Source: Thaumatotibia leucotreta (taxonomy: Eukaryota; Arthropoda; Insecta; Lepidoptera; Tortricidae). From it: 64,000 bases of DNA. The notes below the pieces were generated by a model. That model saw only the letters and a list, made by a program, of their open reading frames with translations, had not been told where the DNA came from and did not search any database. Each line of letters starts with the position of its first letter. Positions within the stretch are counted from its first letter, which is position 1. Both the position numbers and the translations under genes were made by a program. Shown here piece by piece: positions 9,946 through 23,100 of this stretch. The DNA lies in contig JALPQI010030797.1 of assembly GCA_025490895.1 (NCBI GenBank), positions 1 through 64,000 on the forward strand, in the 5' to 3' direction.

Positions 9946-10619
9946 AAACTAATGAATACATGTATACTTTTACCGGTAAGGTAAACATCAATACCTCATT
10001 CATGGTAACAATGTGTACCAAACCAGTCTAACGTAAAGTATTATTTTTTATTTAACGCATAGATAATAGACCTCAGATGTCATTTTAATGTAAGTAAATA
10101 TTATAATGATCTCAATGATTCCATTTTGTGTAAATAGACTTAATTGATGTAAATATAGGTAAGAGTAGGGATCGGAGGTATGTACCTATAGTTTTTTTTT
10201 TCAGTTTGTGCGAACGACTTATTTTTCTGATCTGCAAAATGTAAATGAATCAAGGATACTCTGAACAGTATTTCTAATATATCAATATATGTTAGGGTGT
10301 TTGCACAGACGTAGGCTAATATAGTTTGCCGTCGTTTAGCGTCCGTAATGGAATCATTCAATAAATATGACACAACACCAAAGAAATATTAAAATAAGTC
10401 CAAGTGTGAGATAACCATGCCATTCTCCTTACAATGAGCGTCCATTTATAATCATTTCTTCTCACTGGTGATATACCTATTTAAATATTCACCGTCTTGT
10501 TCCATTTTGAAATAATCTGATGATATTTCGTCGCTATACTTGAAGTAGGGATCTACAGCATTGATTGAACTGTCACCAATCATTCAAGCAATTCATGGAA
10601 ATGTCACCTGTTTTCACTC
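9946..10619. other. AT-rich sequence, nothing recognised
   Basis: Probably the 3' untranslated region or flank of the ZSWIM-like gene. No repeat, RNA gene or credible ORF seen. Confidence 0.4.
10360..10365 (+). terminator. Possible poly(A) signal of the ZSWIM-like gene
   Basis: First AATAAA on the plus strand that I found after the stop codon, about 980 bp downstream. AATAAA hexamers are frequent in such AT-rich DNA, so this is only a candidate. Confidence 0.25.
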
Positions 10620-10621
10620 TG

Positions 10622-10952
10622 CGGCCCTACCACGAAAACCGAAATTCGTAATTTCGAGGATTTGACTCTCTCACTCTAATGACGCCTTCGTTTGAGTGAC
10701 AGAGAAAAAATATCGAAATTTACGAATTTCGATTTTCGCGGTAGTAGGTCTGAATACGGGTGTTTTATTCCATCAAGTATTGCAGATACGACGTTGTGTA
10801 AGTATAGCGGCGATTTGTTAGTAGCCAGTCGGCCTACCGTGAACTTCGAAGTTCGCAAATATCGAGCATCCGTCTCTGTCACACTAATGACGCGTTTATT
10901 GGAGTGACAGACAAACGAAATTTGCGTATTTCGAAGTTCGTGGTAGTATTTA
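10622..10952. repeat. MITE family C, two adjacent copies
   Basis: GCGGCCCTACCACGAAAACC and internal TCTCTCACTCTAATGACGCC, GAGTGACAGAG, CGAAATTTACGAATTTCG. The second copy follows at 10830-10952. Other copies: 24026-24092 (half), 28208-28345 and 53046-53177. Confidence 0.85.
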
Positions 10953-11675
10953 AGGTCAGGTGATTTCAAAATAGTTGTTCTATCGAAAGAGTAATTTCCG
11001 TCTAATGATTTGAAGCTCTCAAATTTTTATATGTTTATTGTACAAGAATATTATTAATTTTTCGTCTCGCTTGGGCCGATTGCTTAATAAAGTACACAAA
11101 AAAATAATGTCAGTCTGCACTTTATTATGCAATTGACACAAGTATGGTTCCCATGTTATACTTTTACTTCGGCGTCAAATTTTAGACTCTGGTATTTTTA
11201 TTAACTTGTAACTTTCACTCTAACTTAGCGTAGATAAACTAACAAGAAGTGCATTTATAAAGATAGATGTTTAATGTTTTTAGACATTTGGATAGTGTTC
11301 AAATATTAGTATGAATTGGAAATAGATATTAAGGATAAAAACGGGGAATTTTGTACTTTTTGTGGTGTTACCAGGGTTGAGCAACCAACTCTTAAACTTA
11401 CTTGATCTTTACGGGACTTGCCAACCCTAATATAATGTGTCAAAAAAACAGCCACCACACATTGACTGTCTCTAATTTGTTTTTTTTTTATAATTATTGT
11501 ATATACATATTATTGGTAAAGTCTTTAGTTAGAGCGCTGAGTGTTCGAATGCTTCTATGTTAAATTCGACCATTGATTGGCACTTTTTATTCACAATAGC
11601 ATCAGTACTGTTATAGCTATAACCCCTTTATGTACCCATTAAATACTGGACATATTAAAACGTTAGATTGAAAAT

Positions 11676-11823
11676 AATGTAAAGGTGCATGCACACCAAA
11701 AGAGCATTCGCTGTTCTATCCCCCTACTCTACGAAATTCGATCGTTACACGAAACGTGATTCGTTGATTTCGTAGAGTGGCGGATAGAACAGCGAATGCT
11801 CTTTTGGTCTGCATGCACCTTAA
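11676..11823. repeat. Palindromic MITE
   Basis: AAGGTGCATGCACACCAAAA and its complement close a near-perfect hairpin with arms of about 60 bp. Confidence 0.85.
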
Positions 11824-11876
11824 GAAGTAAATCGGCATGCAACAATGTTAACTTATAGGAAAATGATTGCTATAAA

Positions 11877-12278
11877 TCGCCGGCTGACAACCAAGACTCA
11901 CTTTAAAACTGTCATTACTCTGAGCAAACTCGTATGTCACTATTGTATCAAAATTGAGATACGAGCTTTAATTCAAGTAGGTATTTGGGTCAAAATTATT
12001 TTTGTTGTCTTTATTCATACCGCTCTGTCACGCTTTTATTTGCTGTTTCGTCTCAGTATATAAAAAAATCCGGAGCATTTGTATTTCATTTTCACGCTTG
12101 ATTTTAATCCATACATCAAAAATTGGAAACAAAACATCATCTCATGCAAAAATCACAACTGTGTCACGTTTTTTTAGGGATACAAAATAAGACAAGGAAA
12201 ACAATTTTGACCCATTTGTCACTAAGTGACAAATGGGTCAAAATTGTTTTCAGTTTTGGTAGTCAACCAACGAAATAG
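11877..12278. repeat. MITE family A, copy 3, with nested element
   Basis: Ends CGGCTGACAACCAAGACTC and TTTTGGTAGTCAACCAACGA. The nested element at 11995-12212 begins GGGTCAAAATTATTTTTGTT and ends with its complement; it recurs at 24958-25190. Confidence 0.8.
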
Positions 12279-12589
12279 CCTACATAGGAAAATGCCATAT
12301 TTATAGGTCATATGAACCAATGTTTGTCTGCCTAGGAGAGAAATTAACCCTACCTTTGTTTGAATGGTATAGTGTAATACCTTTCTTCGGCCGACTATAC
12401 ATAAAGGGGAATAAACTATAAACTCCCCTCTTTTTTACATCCATTCATCTTTAGTTCTCTTATTTGGTAAACGACTTTCTAAACTCCAAACAAACTTGTT
12501 TGCTCTAAAGCTGCCATGTTTGTTAATACAAATATATATTATCTGAATCTGTAGTCAAAAGTTATTATTTCTCATAGGATCGCTGTATT

Positions 12590-12785
12590 TTTAACCTTTT
12601 TGACGCCACGTCAAATACCAAAGCTGTCACACAGACGCCACGTCAACACAATGTCAAAACTGAAATTTAATTTTATATACATGCTGGTAGGTCTATATTG
12701 CTCTGTGGTTGAAGACTTATATATCGGTCGTTGTCGTTGAACCTGCGGTGCCAATATATCAGTACTCGGCGTTTAACTATTCTAA
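12590..12785. repeat. Dispersed repeat family B, copy 2
   Basis: Same ordered motifs as 5903-6090, about 75-80% similar by eye. Confidence 0.8.
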
Positions 12786-13858
12786 ACCAAGGAAATGGCA
12801 GTTTACATTAGTAAACCTGCACTTTTATAAAGTTATTAACTAGATAAGACATTTAAAGATGAATGGGCCGTAATATAAGAAACCATTTTAGTACGATAAA
12901 ATAATTGCCAATAACAATGTAGCGCCATTCCATTTCGTGTCTATAATTTGTGATTTGGACTGGTTATCAAAATACCTATGTATAGCCCATCGTAAAACCA
13001 TCCTAAAGTTGACTTTCGTCGATTATATTGATCATAAATACAAAAACAAGTGGTATTTACATGGATTTTGGCCCAGTCTGAACCTTGGAACAAATTTTAC
13101 ATGTACTTGTTAATGAATTGACTGTCTAAATGTAGAAGCAATAATTTCGCCTTAGCCGGCCTGTGCTGTAAATGTTATTTGTTAAAAAAATAATGACAGG
13201 TTTCAATTTTAACCTCGTGCGTAATATTGCTTGAGAAACCCGACAGTTTTAATTTGACATTCGCTTTTGATAACTCCAAAAAACGATTGTGAGTGTAATA
13301 TTTTGTACGTGATTTAGTAATGTAAGTCAGTTAGTCACTTCATTTCTTGGGCGTTTTTGTACTTGCTGTAGTAGTCTTGTTAAAAATATTTGTTTGACAT
13401 TGACTGTTAAACAGTATAAATTTATATACATGTCAGATAATTTACAAAACCCCGTGACTAGCGTATGAAAGATCATTTTCACAGTTTCATTTTTTAACCA
13501 GTAATTTTATTCATTTACATGAACATGTGACAGTAAAATCAGTAAGTCGCTTTTCCAATAATGATTGTCTAAATAATCGTTTTTTTCTGACACCCTTTGC
13601 AGTAAGAAACTCAAAAAGCAGACTTGCCAAATCTTAACGCCAAACTGAACCTCAAGTGCCTTCAGGCGAGTCCATTGCACAGGTCGGCTTCGAACCACAA
13701 CCACATGCTCAGTGTCGATTATATTTTGTAATTGTGTTGTACGTAAAACGTGGACACCCTTCAGTGCTGGTATGACGAAGGTGATAGTTTCAATATAAAT
13801 AATTGAAAACTGGTTTGTGTTTCATTTTATTTTCCTTAAACCTTACATTATTTAACCC
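12786..13858. other. Intergenic AT-rich sequence, nothing recognised
   Basis: No conserved coding signal or clear repeat. A short open frame on the minus strand (13507-13704) looks like chance. Confidence 0.4.
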
Positions 13859-14052
13859 TTATGGCACTGGTCTCACCGCGAGCTACTAAGCTATGAACTA
13901 CCGGCTATAAACACGAACAAAAGATACTATCATCTATCACCGCCGGGCGAGTATCGCCGTGTCTCTTTTATTTGCACAGGAGTGCGTATCTTTTGTTCGT
14001 GTTTATAGCCGATAGTTCATAGCTTAGTAGCTCGCGGTGAGACCAGTGCCTA
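13859..14052. repeat. MITE family D, full copy
   Basis: GGCACTGGTCTCACCGCGAG at one end and its complement at the other; arms of about 65 bp include GTTCATAGCTTAGTAGCTCG. Shorter copies lie at 21702-21832 and 41290-41400. Confidence 0.88.
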
Positions 14053-14099
14053 AGCAGGCTGACAGATCAAAAATTACAATCAAATGTCAATCTTACTTG

Positions 14100-14440
14100 T
14101 TGTTGCATGTGGTAAATATATCGCCTATATCTGCTTAACCTTTCGTATGCCGCTGCCAAAAAATGGTATTGAATTTATGACTTGTCGAGTTCATAATTTA
14201 TAGTCCAACTAGCGACCCACCTCGGCTTCGCACGGGTACTATACCTACATAAAAACCTTCCTTTTGAATTACTCTACCTATTAAAAAAACCTCATCAAAA
14301 TCCGTTGCGGAGTTTTAAAGATTTAAGCGTACAAAGGGACATAGGGACAGAAAAACTGACTTTATTTTATACTATCTATGTAGTAATTGCTTGGGACGGA
14401 TACGGGACAAGGCATACGAAGGTTTAAGGGTCAAGTTATT
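14100..14440. repeat. Dispersed repeat inserted in another element
   Basis: 14205-14390 has CTAGCGACCCACCTCGGCTT then CGCACGGGT, ATCCGTTGCGGAGTTTTAAA, a repeat widespread in Lepidoptera. It interrupts an inverted repeat whose ends are CCTTTCGTATGCC and GGCATACGAAGG. Confidence 0.65.
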
Positions 14441-14975
14441 ACAACTTGTTTGTGCCTACTATTGTATGGTCGATATTGTATGGTGGAGAGGGTTTTGAAT
14501 CAGTTTACCTCAGGTTGACCTGTATATTGTATCTTAAATAAACGTGTGACAATGGTATAAGTGGAGACATCGAAACATGTTTCATTTGGAACTTTACCTA
14601 ATTTTTTTTGGAGTAATTAGTGGGTGCGGTCATGGTGGTTAATGGGCGTAAAAACCTGTTCCGGACGAAAATAATGTCTTAAAAAAATTCATTCCATCAC
14701 GTTTTTTGTATGAACTTACTACGAGCGTCACGTAACGGAGACTCAATTTTTGTACGAAAATTTTGGGACATTCTTTTTTAATATCCAGATCAAATCGGCT
14801 CGTGATTCTTGATCGAATCAGATGTACGTATGTCAAATCAGAATACCTGATTCTTCCAGATCTGGAAGAATCAGGTATTCGGGATTTTTTGGAAAAACGC
14901 CCAAATACTATAAAAAAAAGTGTAATTGTTTCATCTAAATCCTGACCAAATTCTCAGACCAAATTCACCACACCT

Positions 14976-15550
14976 TCAATAGTTAATACGCCTCATGGGC
15001 CGTCGCCCCCTCCTTACACCAAGATCGGGAGTCACACCAAGCATACTGAGTTGCAATAAATTCCCCAAGTTATTCTCAAAAGCAACTCTTCTACCCTTAT
15101 CCTCCTTCAGCTCCGAAGCCAATTCATTCGGTAAAACAAAGTTACCCTCAAACTTCAACGTGTATTTATTCGATCTGTCATTTTCAGCCATTTTACCATA
15201 TTGTTTCTTGAAATGTTCTCTATTAAGTTTTGTGACTTCTATACCAGTATCATTAGTATTCGTTGGGTACGTAGTGGTATCATAGTCTGGTATTTCGTAC
15301 TCTTCTTCTTCCAATAAGTCTTCGTAACCGAGAACGAGGGGCGGCAATATTATTAGTTCCGCTTTGAGATCTCTTCCAGTTGTGGCTATGGTACTTTGAG
15401 TTGTGGTGGATGGAGTAGTGTTCGATGGAGTTGTGGTCGTTGGAGTTGTGGTCGTCGGAGTAGTGGTCGACGGAGTGGTCGATGGAGTAGTTGAAGGTGT
15501 CGTTGCATTTGTGGCGGTTCCGTTTGCCTGAAGATATACCTGGAGAATAT
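14976..15550 (-). CDS. Secreted Thr/Ser-rich protein, exon 2
   Basis: 575 bp, stop TGA at 14976-14978. The Thr/Ser/Pro repeats lie at about 15400-15510 and the acidic segment at about 15290-15330. Other AGs at 15539 and 15530 are possible acceptors, but only the one before 15550 fits the phase of exon 1. Confidence 0.75.
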
Positions 15551-16339
15551 CTGGAGATTAGTGAATTAATGTTCGCGGTAGCAGTTTGTCTGTTAAGGTG
15601 TTATCAATATGTCTAAAGGGACAAACGATACTTACTGGCTTGGTAAGTTAGGAGACGGTAGTGAATAAGGTAAGAACGAACCAATAACAAGATTGAAATT
15701 AATGCTTACTAATGCGTTAAACTTGGCAAAGATTAATGAAATACTAAAGGTAAGTACGAGGGTTACTACGAAAGTTTTTAACAGTATAAAAAAGAAAGAG
15801 CGAAAAAAGATGTGTTAGTCAGACGACCTATATGGAATAGTCTGTTCAATAACCTTTGGCAGTAGCAAAAAGGCGGCAAAAAATGTAGATGTGGATTGTT
15901 GATCGCCCACACAAAATTTTAATTTGTCGCTTTTTTCACTACCAAAAGTTGTTACAGTCAAGTGCAAAAATAAGTATCGAAAGAATTCGCTCATAAAATA
16001 TGTCACAACGTTCTTATTATTATTACACAGAATTAGAGTGTACTGGGACATATTTTTGAACATTTTTGTGTACACCTTATTTTGTCTTTGACTGTACACG
16101 AAATTTAACTTCGCAACACAAAAATTATGACGTAATTTTGTTTTCATCAAGACCTTTAACTATTTATTAGTTTTTTGCAATCGACACATACTATGAACAA
16201 TACTAAAGTATTTTGCCTTAAAAAAAACTTGAATGGTTTTTTATTTCAGCAACCCTCGTACCTAGATATCCAAATCAAAAAAAATACTTGCCCCATTAAA
16301 ATATAACGCTAGAACGAAAATTACGATTAAATATTTCAT
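14976..16339 (-). CDS. Secreted Thr/Ser-rich small protein, unrecognised (two exons)
   Basis: Exon 1 is 16339-16288: ATG then MKYLIVIFVLALYFNGA, a clear signal peptide, ending in phase 1 at donor CAA|GTATTT. Exon 2 is 15550-14976 after acceptor AATCTCCAG; the first two bases complete Asn in exact phase. Total 627 bp, 208 codons plus stop. After the signal come VYLQANGTATNATTPSTTPS and more TTP/STT repeats, a mucin-like run of O-glycosylation candidates with NGT and NAT N-glycosylation sites. Then an acidic stretch (EDLLEEEEYEIPDYD), a block YTLKFEGNFVLPNELASELK with DKGRRVAFENNLGNLLQLSM, and a basic tail RRGRRPMRRINY. The gene lies between the ZSWIM-like and BBS4 genes. I do not recognise the family; secretion is inferred from the signal peptide. 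Confidence 0.75.
15752..16264. mobile_element. Mariner-like terminal-inverted-repeat remnant in the intron of the secreted gene
   Basis: Ends AAGTACGAGGGTTACTACGA and CAACCCTCGTACCT are inverted and resemble mariner termini with TA flanks. The interior has a short ORF (15815-16150, minus) that I cannot match to a transposase. Confidence 0.45.
16288..16339 (-). CDS. Secreted Thr/Ser-rich protein, exon 1 (signal peptide)
   Basis: Encodes MKYLIVIFVLALYFNGA plus one base of the next codon. The sequence upstream on the minus strand (16340-16400) is AT-rich with TATA-like words, but I cannot place a promoter. Confidence 0.72.
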
Positions 16340-16758
16340 GGTCATTCACATTTACCTATCGCACACTGGAACTTTATGATATAGGTATATGCAATAAACT
16401 TTGTTATTTCCTTTATAAGTACTAAACAAAATCCAACGAAATCTGCAATAGTTAGGTTTATGATGAAATCGACATAGGCCTCGGATTATATTTTAGAACC
16501 ACTCCCTTCACTCGTGGTTCAACTATAAAATCCATTCGTTTACTCGTATTGCAATTTCATACTTGCGGGTAAAATGCAACTTTGCACCCCTGTTATTTTA
16601 TAACAAATAACTGGTGTGACCTCCAGAACACCTTTTGCTTTTAAACTGCCATGTTCGCCAAAATCAAGTTATTAAATCCCGAGTTATTTACATTACCTAA
16701 GTGAAAAGTTTTCTTTTTTTTGCTGAATATTTAATAAAGAAAATATAATATAATATAA

Positions 16759-16768
16759 TTTATTTATT
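16759..16768 (-). terminator. Possible BBS4 poly(A) signals
   Basis: Two overlapping AATAAA hexamers on the minus strand about 250 bp past the stop. They sit inside an AT-rich repetitive tract, so the call is tentative. Confidence 0.35.
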
Positions 16769-17017
16769 TGGTGTAATATAATTTATTTGTTTGGTAAATT
16801 TAAATTAAACAAAAATAAATCTTCATCTAAAAACAACACCAAAAATGCCACGCAGCATATGCCGCTAGCTAAAGTTATGGCGCTGGGTTTTCAGGGCAAC
16901 CAAAATACACAGTTAGATAGGAGTTTACGGCAGAAATGTGCACTATTAAGTTAGATTTATTTTAGTGATAAGGTAACTGAGGATAAACGGGCAATTAAGC
17001 AGTACCTCAGTAGGCAA

Positions 17018-17149
17018 TTAGACCTCATCAGCTGTCATATCGTCCTCTGTCATTTCGGGCGTGTCGGTACGTGGCATATCTGGCAGATCCGCCATCTGCA
17101 CACCAGCGTCGCGTAGCAACGCTAGCAGTGTTGCCAGCGAACTGCTCAA
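17018..17149 (-). CDS. BBS4: BBS4 exon 10, terminal exon
   Basis: Acceptor TTTTTTTGCAG|TTGAGC, stop TAA at 17018-17020. Encodes LSSSLATLLALLRDAGVQMA, DLPDMPRTDTPEM and the acidic end TEDDMTADEV. Confidence 0.9.
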   Translation of the reverse strand: MSSSLATLLALLRDAGVQMADLPDMPRTDTPEMTEDDMTADEV

Positions 17150-20100
17150 CTGCAAAAAAAATAGATCTAGTTGTACGCGACAATAAACGCCAAATACCGT
17201 TAATGGATGTAGTTCTGCAAAAAGGAACCAATCCACACGAATATGTCATTCACGCAAAATAGGCGCAAATTTCTGACCTCGAGTTCCGGAAAACTTAGCC
17301 CGCGTAAACCTATAAACCGTAACCTATGTCATTTTAGCCCTTTAATGAGTATTAGTAACATTTTTGCCGTCATATAAAAAACAAAACTAAATCAATTTCG
17401 AAACTCGCAATGTTCCAAATTGAATGGTTTAACAGAGCTGTCAAATAAGGGTTAAAGATTGACTTGTTTGTTTTGACTAAAGGTGTTAATTGAACAATTT
17501 CGTGTGGATTGGTTCCTTTTTGCAGAACTACGTCAGTTTCATCACCGCCAGGAATTGTTTGCTGACTGAAAGTTGCTCAAATATATTCATAATTATTTAT
17601 TGTTACGCCTGTCTTGAAATGGCAAACGAAATATGAAGATCGCTTCTCTTTCATTAAATGGCACAGAACAGAAAAAACATGTTTTTATTATTCCGTGTTA
17701 AATGGCTTTTCTTTGAGCTAGACAAGAATCTACACTACTAACATGCGGGTCGGGCTGATCCTGCAGCTGTTCCACCACAAAGGCAGCCTCCTCTACAGCT
17801 TCGCTGGAGAGGGAGCATGTTTTCCTCTCCACACATTAATGCGTAAAATGGCTTTTTCTTTGAGCTGGAGACCGAACACTAATAACCGGTCGGACTCATG
17901 CGGAGAAGAGCATCTACATTACTATCTCGTGGATCCGGCACACACCACAGCGTCACGTGGCACTGACCTGCGGGTCGGGCTGATGCTGCAGCAGCTCCGC
18001 GACAGCTCGCGCCTCCTCCACAGCCTGGCTGGAGCCGGCGCGGGCCAGCCTGCCCGCGCGGTTGACACACCACGTCACGTGGCACTGACCTGCGGGTCGG
18101 GCTGATGCTGCAGCAGCTCCGCGACAGCTCGCGCCTCCTCCACAGCCTGGCTGGAGCCGGCGCGGGCCAGCCTGCCCGCGCGGTTGACACACCACGTCAC
18201 GTGGCACTGACCTGCGGGTCGGGCTGACGCTGCAGCAGCTCCGCGACAGCTCGCGCCTCCTCCACAGCCTGGCTGGAGCCGGCGCGGGCCAGCCTGCCCG
18301 CGCGGTTGACACACCACGTCACGTGGCACTGACCTGCGGGTCGGGCTGACGCTGCAGCAGCTCCGCGACAGCTCGCGCCTCCTCCACAGCCTGGCTGGAG
18401 CCGGCGCGGGCCAGCCTGCCCGCGCGGTTGAGGCGCACAAGAGCGTCGCCAGGCGCCAAAGCCGCAGCCCGCGCGTAGGCCGCGTCGGCGCGACCATCCC
18501 CTAGACGCTCTAATGCGATGCCTATTAGAAGTACCTGGGAATAGTAGAGTAAGGGTAAGAAATCCTGTAAAACGCTAGCGAGATTGTTAAAATTGCTAAT
18601 CTGCAGAACGCCGAGGCCGAAGTTTCAAAGTAGCAGAAATGCCTAAGTCTATGGTCCCTCTCACTGACTATACTGCTAATGAAAGGCACGCCCAAATTCA
18701 GTCTTATCAAACTAGCGCATGTGTAATTTCAATGTGCACATGTCTTTGCTATTTACCATTTACGGCGGGTTCGACAAACCACACTTGATAAAACTGGACT
18801 ATGAATTTTCCCAAGTTCCCATTACCTACAATTTTGTTTTTGCGAACGCTTTAACACCAACCGACACATGATTTGTTGGAACTATGTCTAGTCAGTCCAA
18901 ACGATTCCTAATTTCCTATACGACACTTACCGTATAAGGCTGACGAGGTTGCAAGGCCGCAGCGGTGGCAAGCCTGCAGAAGGCAGAAGCCGGCCGTCTA
19001 CAGAGTAGTAGAGCGAGGCCTAAATTGTGAGCGGCACGAGCGCTCAGCGGGGCCGACCACACAGCTCGTTGGAGACATGTTAACGCCTGCCAAGTTAACG
19101 AGATATTAGGCATGCCTTGCCTGTTTTCTCTAGTAGTGTACAGATAGTTCAACTCATCTTTGCGCGCGGCGCTATGTATGAGTAAACCTTGTTTTATACA
19201 CGTGCTGCTCAAACGACCGACGGCGGCCACGTCACTGCCACACAAAACAAAAACAAATGAAAGCTGTATAATGACAAGCGCACGCACACATAGCGCCGCG
19301 CGCAAAGATGAGTTGAACTATCTGTAGTACATATACAATTGTGTTGGAGGAGCATTCCAAGAGAATATCCAATACGAAATTTCGTTTTACTAATACTTCT
19401 GAAAAAGGTAAGCGATATTGGTCCTTGTAATATTTCTCGACTTGGGTAACACACTGACAGTATAATATCGAGCTTTACGGATTTTATTTATATCGCTGCC
19501 ATAAAAGTCTGTGGCTGCCATACACTGAAAAAGTATTTCAAAAAGGGACAATCTCATGTAATATACCTGAACTTAAATAGGTGTATTAAAAATAAAAGAA
19601 TATTTGCTAGTGGATCGGATCCATTAATAGGTCCGGCAAGTTCATTTTCTGTACAAAGTAGGTACCATAAGTTCGTCGGATCTTTGAAAGCCTGGGACCC
19701 ATATCGTAAAAGAAAAGACATCCTTCTAATGCGAGTTATCCCTAAGGGTGTATTGCCCCAAAGGCATTTTCTCGTCCATGCCAAAACTTCGAAGTACTAC
19801 GATTGTCTGGTGGGACTTACCGCTACATACTTCTTCTTCGCTAGCAGGGCCAATCCTAGATTACTGTGGGCAGCCACGCAAGTGGGGTGGGCGGAGAGAG
19901 CCGCTTTCAATCTAGCTAACGCTGCGTCCAGGTCTCTGCAATCATATTACCAAAAATTAATTATCCAACGTCCACTCAATTTGCATACTTTACTTTGTGC
20001 ATGCTTAGCACTGCAGCACATTACTGAATAACACTTTTGGGCATTTCTCCGAGTGCTTCAACCGCCGTGACTTCATTATTGGTGGCAACATTATTACCCG

Positions 20101-23100
20101 ATTTTCGTGGGTATCTCATTTTTTTTTTTGTTAACTTGGCAGTTGTCAACTACGTCTACCAATATATCGAAAAGTTCTTTTCATCTCTCAAGGGATTCGT
20201 GTGATAAGCTGCCACTGAAGTCACGGCGGTTGAAACGCTCAGAGAAATACCGTTTTGTATTTTCACTCCTCAATCTCCTTCGGGATCTTACACACAGATT
20301 TATCTGAGATATTTTAGCATCACGGTGTCCAGATAAAATGCGACCTTCGATTCTAAGTGGGTCGTGACCAGAGGTGTCATAAAGTTCTCCAAAAAATATA
20401 TATTAACAAATAACTCTAATTATCGGAATATACACGCGTTTGTTCGGGAAACCCAAGGAATGTTCCCGCGGTTCAGAGCAGTTTTACATCTTCAGTGTCG
20501 ACTGGTATCTCACTGATGACCTTTTGTTTTGCGAGAAACGTTTACTAGACAATCAGCAGTTGAGCCCTTTTCTATTGTCAATGACGCAAAACAAAAGGTC
20601 GTAAGTAATTTTTTTTATTTTTATTATAGTTTTTATTTTATTTTAAAGTTTTAAATTTACTTTGACATTTTTATTATTGAATTATTATTTATTGTACACA
20701 TTTTAAAATTGACATCATATTATTATTAACAATTATCATTAAGTATAATTATCATTAAATCGCATGGCTCCTTTATAATATTGTTCGTACGTCTGCATGC
20801 AGGCTGAATACACTGGGCAACATTATTGTAACAAAACAACTGAATAACTGTATTCTGAGCAAATAAATACTTTTGACTTTTTTAAGATAACCAGGGCCCG
20901 TAATTTTCATGCTGATGACATCAATTTGACGTCACGCTCCATTTAGGGTGATTCCAAATAGTTTTGTTGATAATTATTAATCATTTTAATCATGTACAAA
21001 TAACTTCAAAAGTAGTATATTTACACGTGAAATAAATAATACCTACTTGATACGTGAAACATAAATAAAACTATTTGATTTGTTGTTATACATACATTTT
21101 ATTCAATGATATTGTTAACAAATTTCAATAATTACGTAGAAAATAGAATTCCTCTTTAACGTAAAGCACGTATCAAGTAGGTATTATTTATTTCACGAAT
21201 AAATATACTACTTTTGAAGTCATTTGTACATGATTGAAATGATTGACGACTAATGATTAATTTTAACAATAAAACTATTTGGGATCACCCTAAATGGAGC
21301 GTGACGTCAAATTGATGTCATCGGCATGAAAATTACGGGCCCTGAGCCCTGAAGATAACAGTCGGTCAAATAATATTTCCCGAAGTTTACCTGTGTTGTA
21401 ACATCATGGCCGCCAAAGCCAACGCGGCCGCATGTTGCGCCGGCCGCTGCGCTAACGCAGCGCCTAACAGCTGGAACGCTTCGCGCGGCGCCCCGCAGCG
21501 GAGCCGCAGCGCACCCGCAGCGGCTAGCGTGTCCGCGCCGCAGGCGTGAGCTCTGATTTATTATTTATTAAAACTAAAGTTTACACGACATTACGGTAAC
21601 ACCAATGTTTCATAAAACTAAAATTAAACAATTGAAAAAAACAAGACACGTATACACAGTCACAATTTTTTTTTAAATTATACATTAATTAGCGTTAGTT
21701 TTAAACACTGGTCTCACCGCGAACTACTAAGCTATGAACTATCGGCTATAAACACGAACAAAGGATACGCACTCGCGTGTATAGCTCATATCATAGTTCA
21801 TAGCTTATAGTAGCTCGCTGTGAAACCAGTGCCCAAGGCGATAAAACTATTCCGCTCCGTTGCGTCGTCTAAACCTGATAACAGTGGAAAATGTATAATT
21901 TCGTCGATTTTTTTTCTGCCACCAGGCGGCGCTTTGTAAACGTGAGGTCCAAACAGCTATCTTCTTCTCTGTCTTGCATTCTTTCGTGTTTGGAAGTTTA
22001 TTGATTTTGTATTGGATTACAACTGCAAAACAGTGGCCAAACTGAAGATTGAACTCTAAAATAGACTCTACATCTCATCTCATTGTAACTATTTACAACA
22101 TTTCAAGACAATACGTACAAGTACGTGGACGTAAATACGTGTAGTATGGAGATTGAGCTTGCTGGGGATTATACTGACGAAGCCTGTTTCTCTTTTTTGT
22201 CTTGACGATTGATTGATATTAACGTTAACCTACGGAAGATCTGTTTTTGTATCTATCTGACATAACCAGGGAGCTGGATTTAAAAATGAAGGATTAACCC
22301 CTCTGACTCTTTTGATGTCGGGAATACTACTCCACTACTATCTAATCTAATATGCCATTTAGATTAACGATTCAAAAGCGCTCGTTGCTGGGCCTAGTTC
22401 AATAAAGAATACTTTGGCTTTACTCACGCAATAGCCTGATCGTACGCCGCCGAAGCCCCAACGTCGTCCCCAGACGCCAATAACAGCCGCGCTAGGAGAG
22501 CACCAGCTCTCTCCCCTCCTCCCGCTTGGACGGCCGCTCTTGCCCACTCTATCCCACGATCTATCTGGCCTAGATGACTTGCGCATTCGGCTGTGAACGC
22601 GGAATCATTATCAATCCCCCTACCCTACCGAGTTTTCATGGTCCGATATGGCATGAAAAAAACGCATGATTGGCTTGTGCACTGTCCGTCTTTTTACTCG
22701 GAGGTGCGGCATAGTAGCATGAAAAAGTCAGTCGACAGTCATAAAAGTCAGTGCAATTCCGGACGCAGTGCACAAGCATTAACACGTTTTTCATAGCTGT
22801 CATTTCGGATCGGAAAAATACTGTCCGGAATGGGGAAAAGCAAAATGTCGGACGGTAAAATTACGTATAGTGCACAAGCTACTATATACATTTAATGGCA
22901 TATCGGACCGTAAAAAACCAGACTACCGGACGGTAAAAGTCAGTGTAGTGCACAAACGCCCGAAGGGTTCACGGCCCTTTTTCCTCTGAAAAGGGTATAG
23001 GTATTTACCTCAATGAGTTAGTTGATAACATTGATTACATACAGGTTTTTAACATATAACCGAGTCTGTTCCTGCTTCTCCGAGGAGCAACGTGGGAGAG

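Noticed and set aside
15815..16150. 111-codon frame on the minus strand as a gene
   Set aside because: Lies in the intron of the secreted gene within an inverted-repeat remnant, with no recognisable domain.
17743..18497. Arg/Ala-rich frames on both strands
   Set aside because: Shadows of the GC-rich BBS4 exon 9 array; only 18534-18334 has an acceptor, phase and homology.
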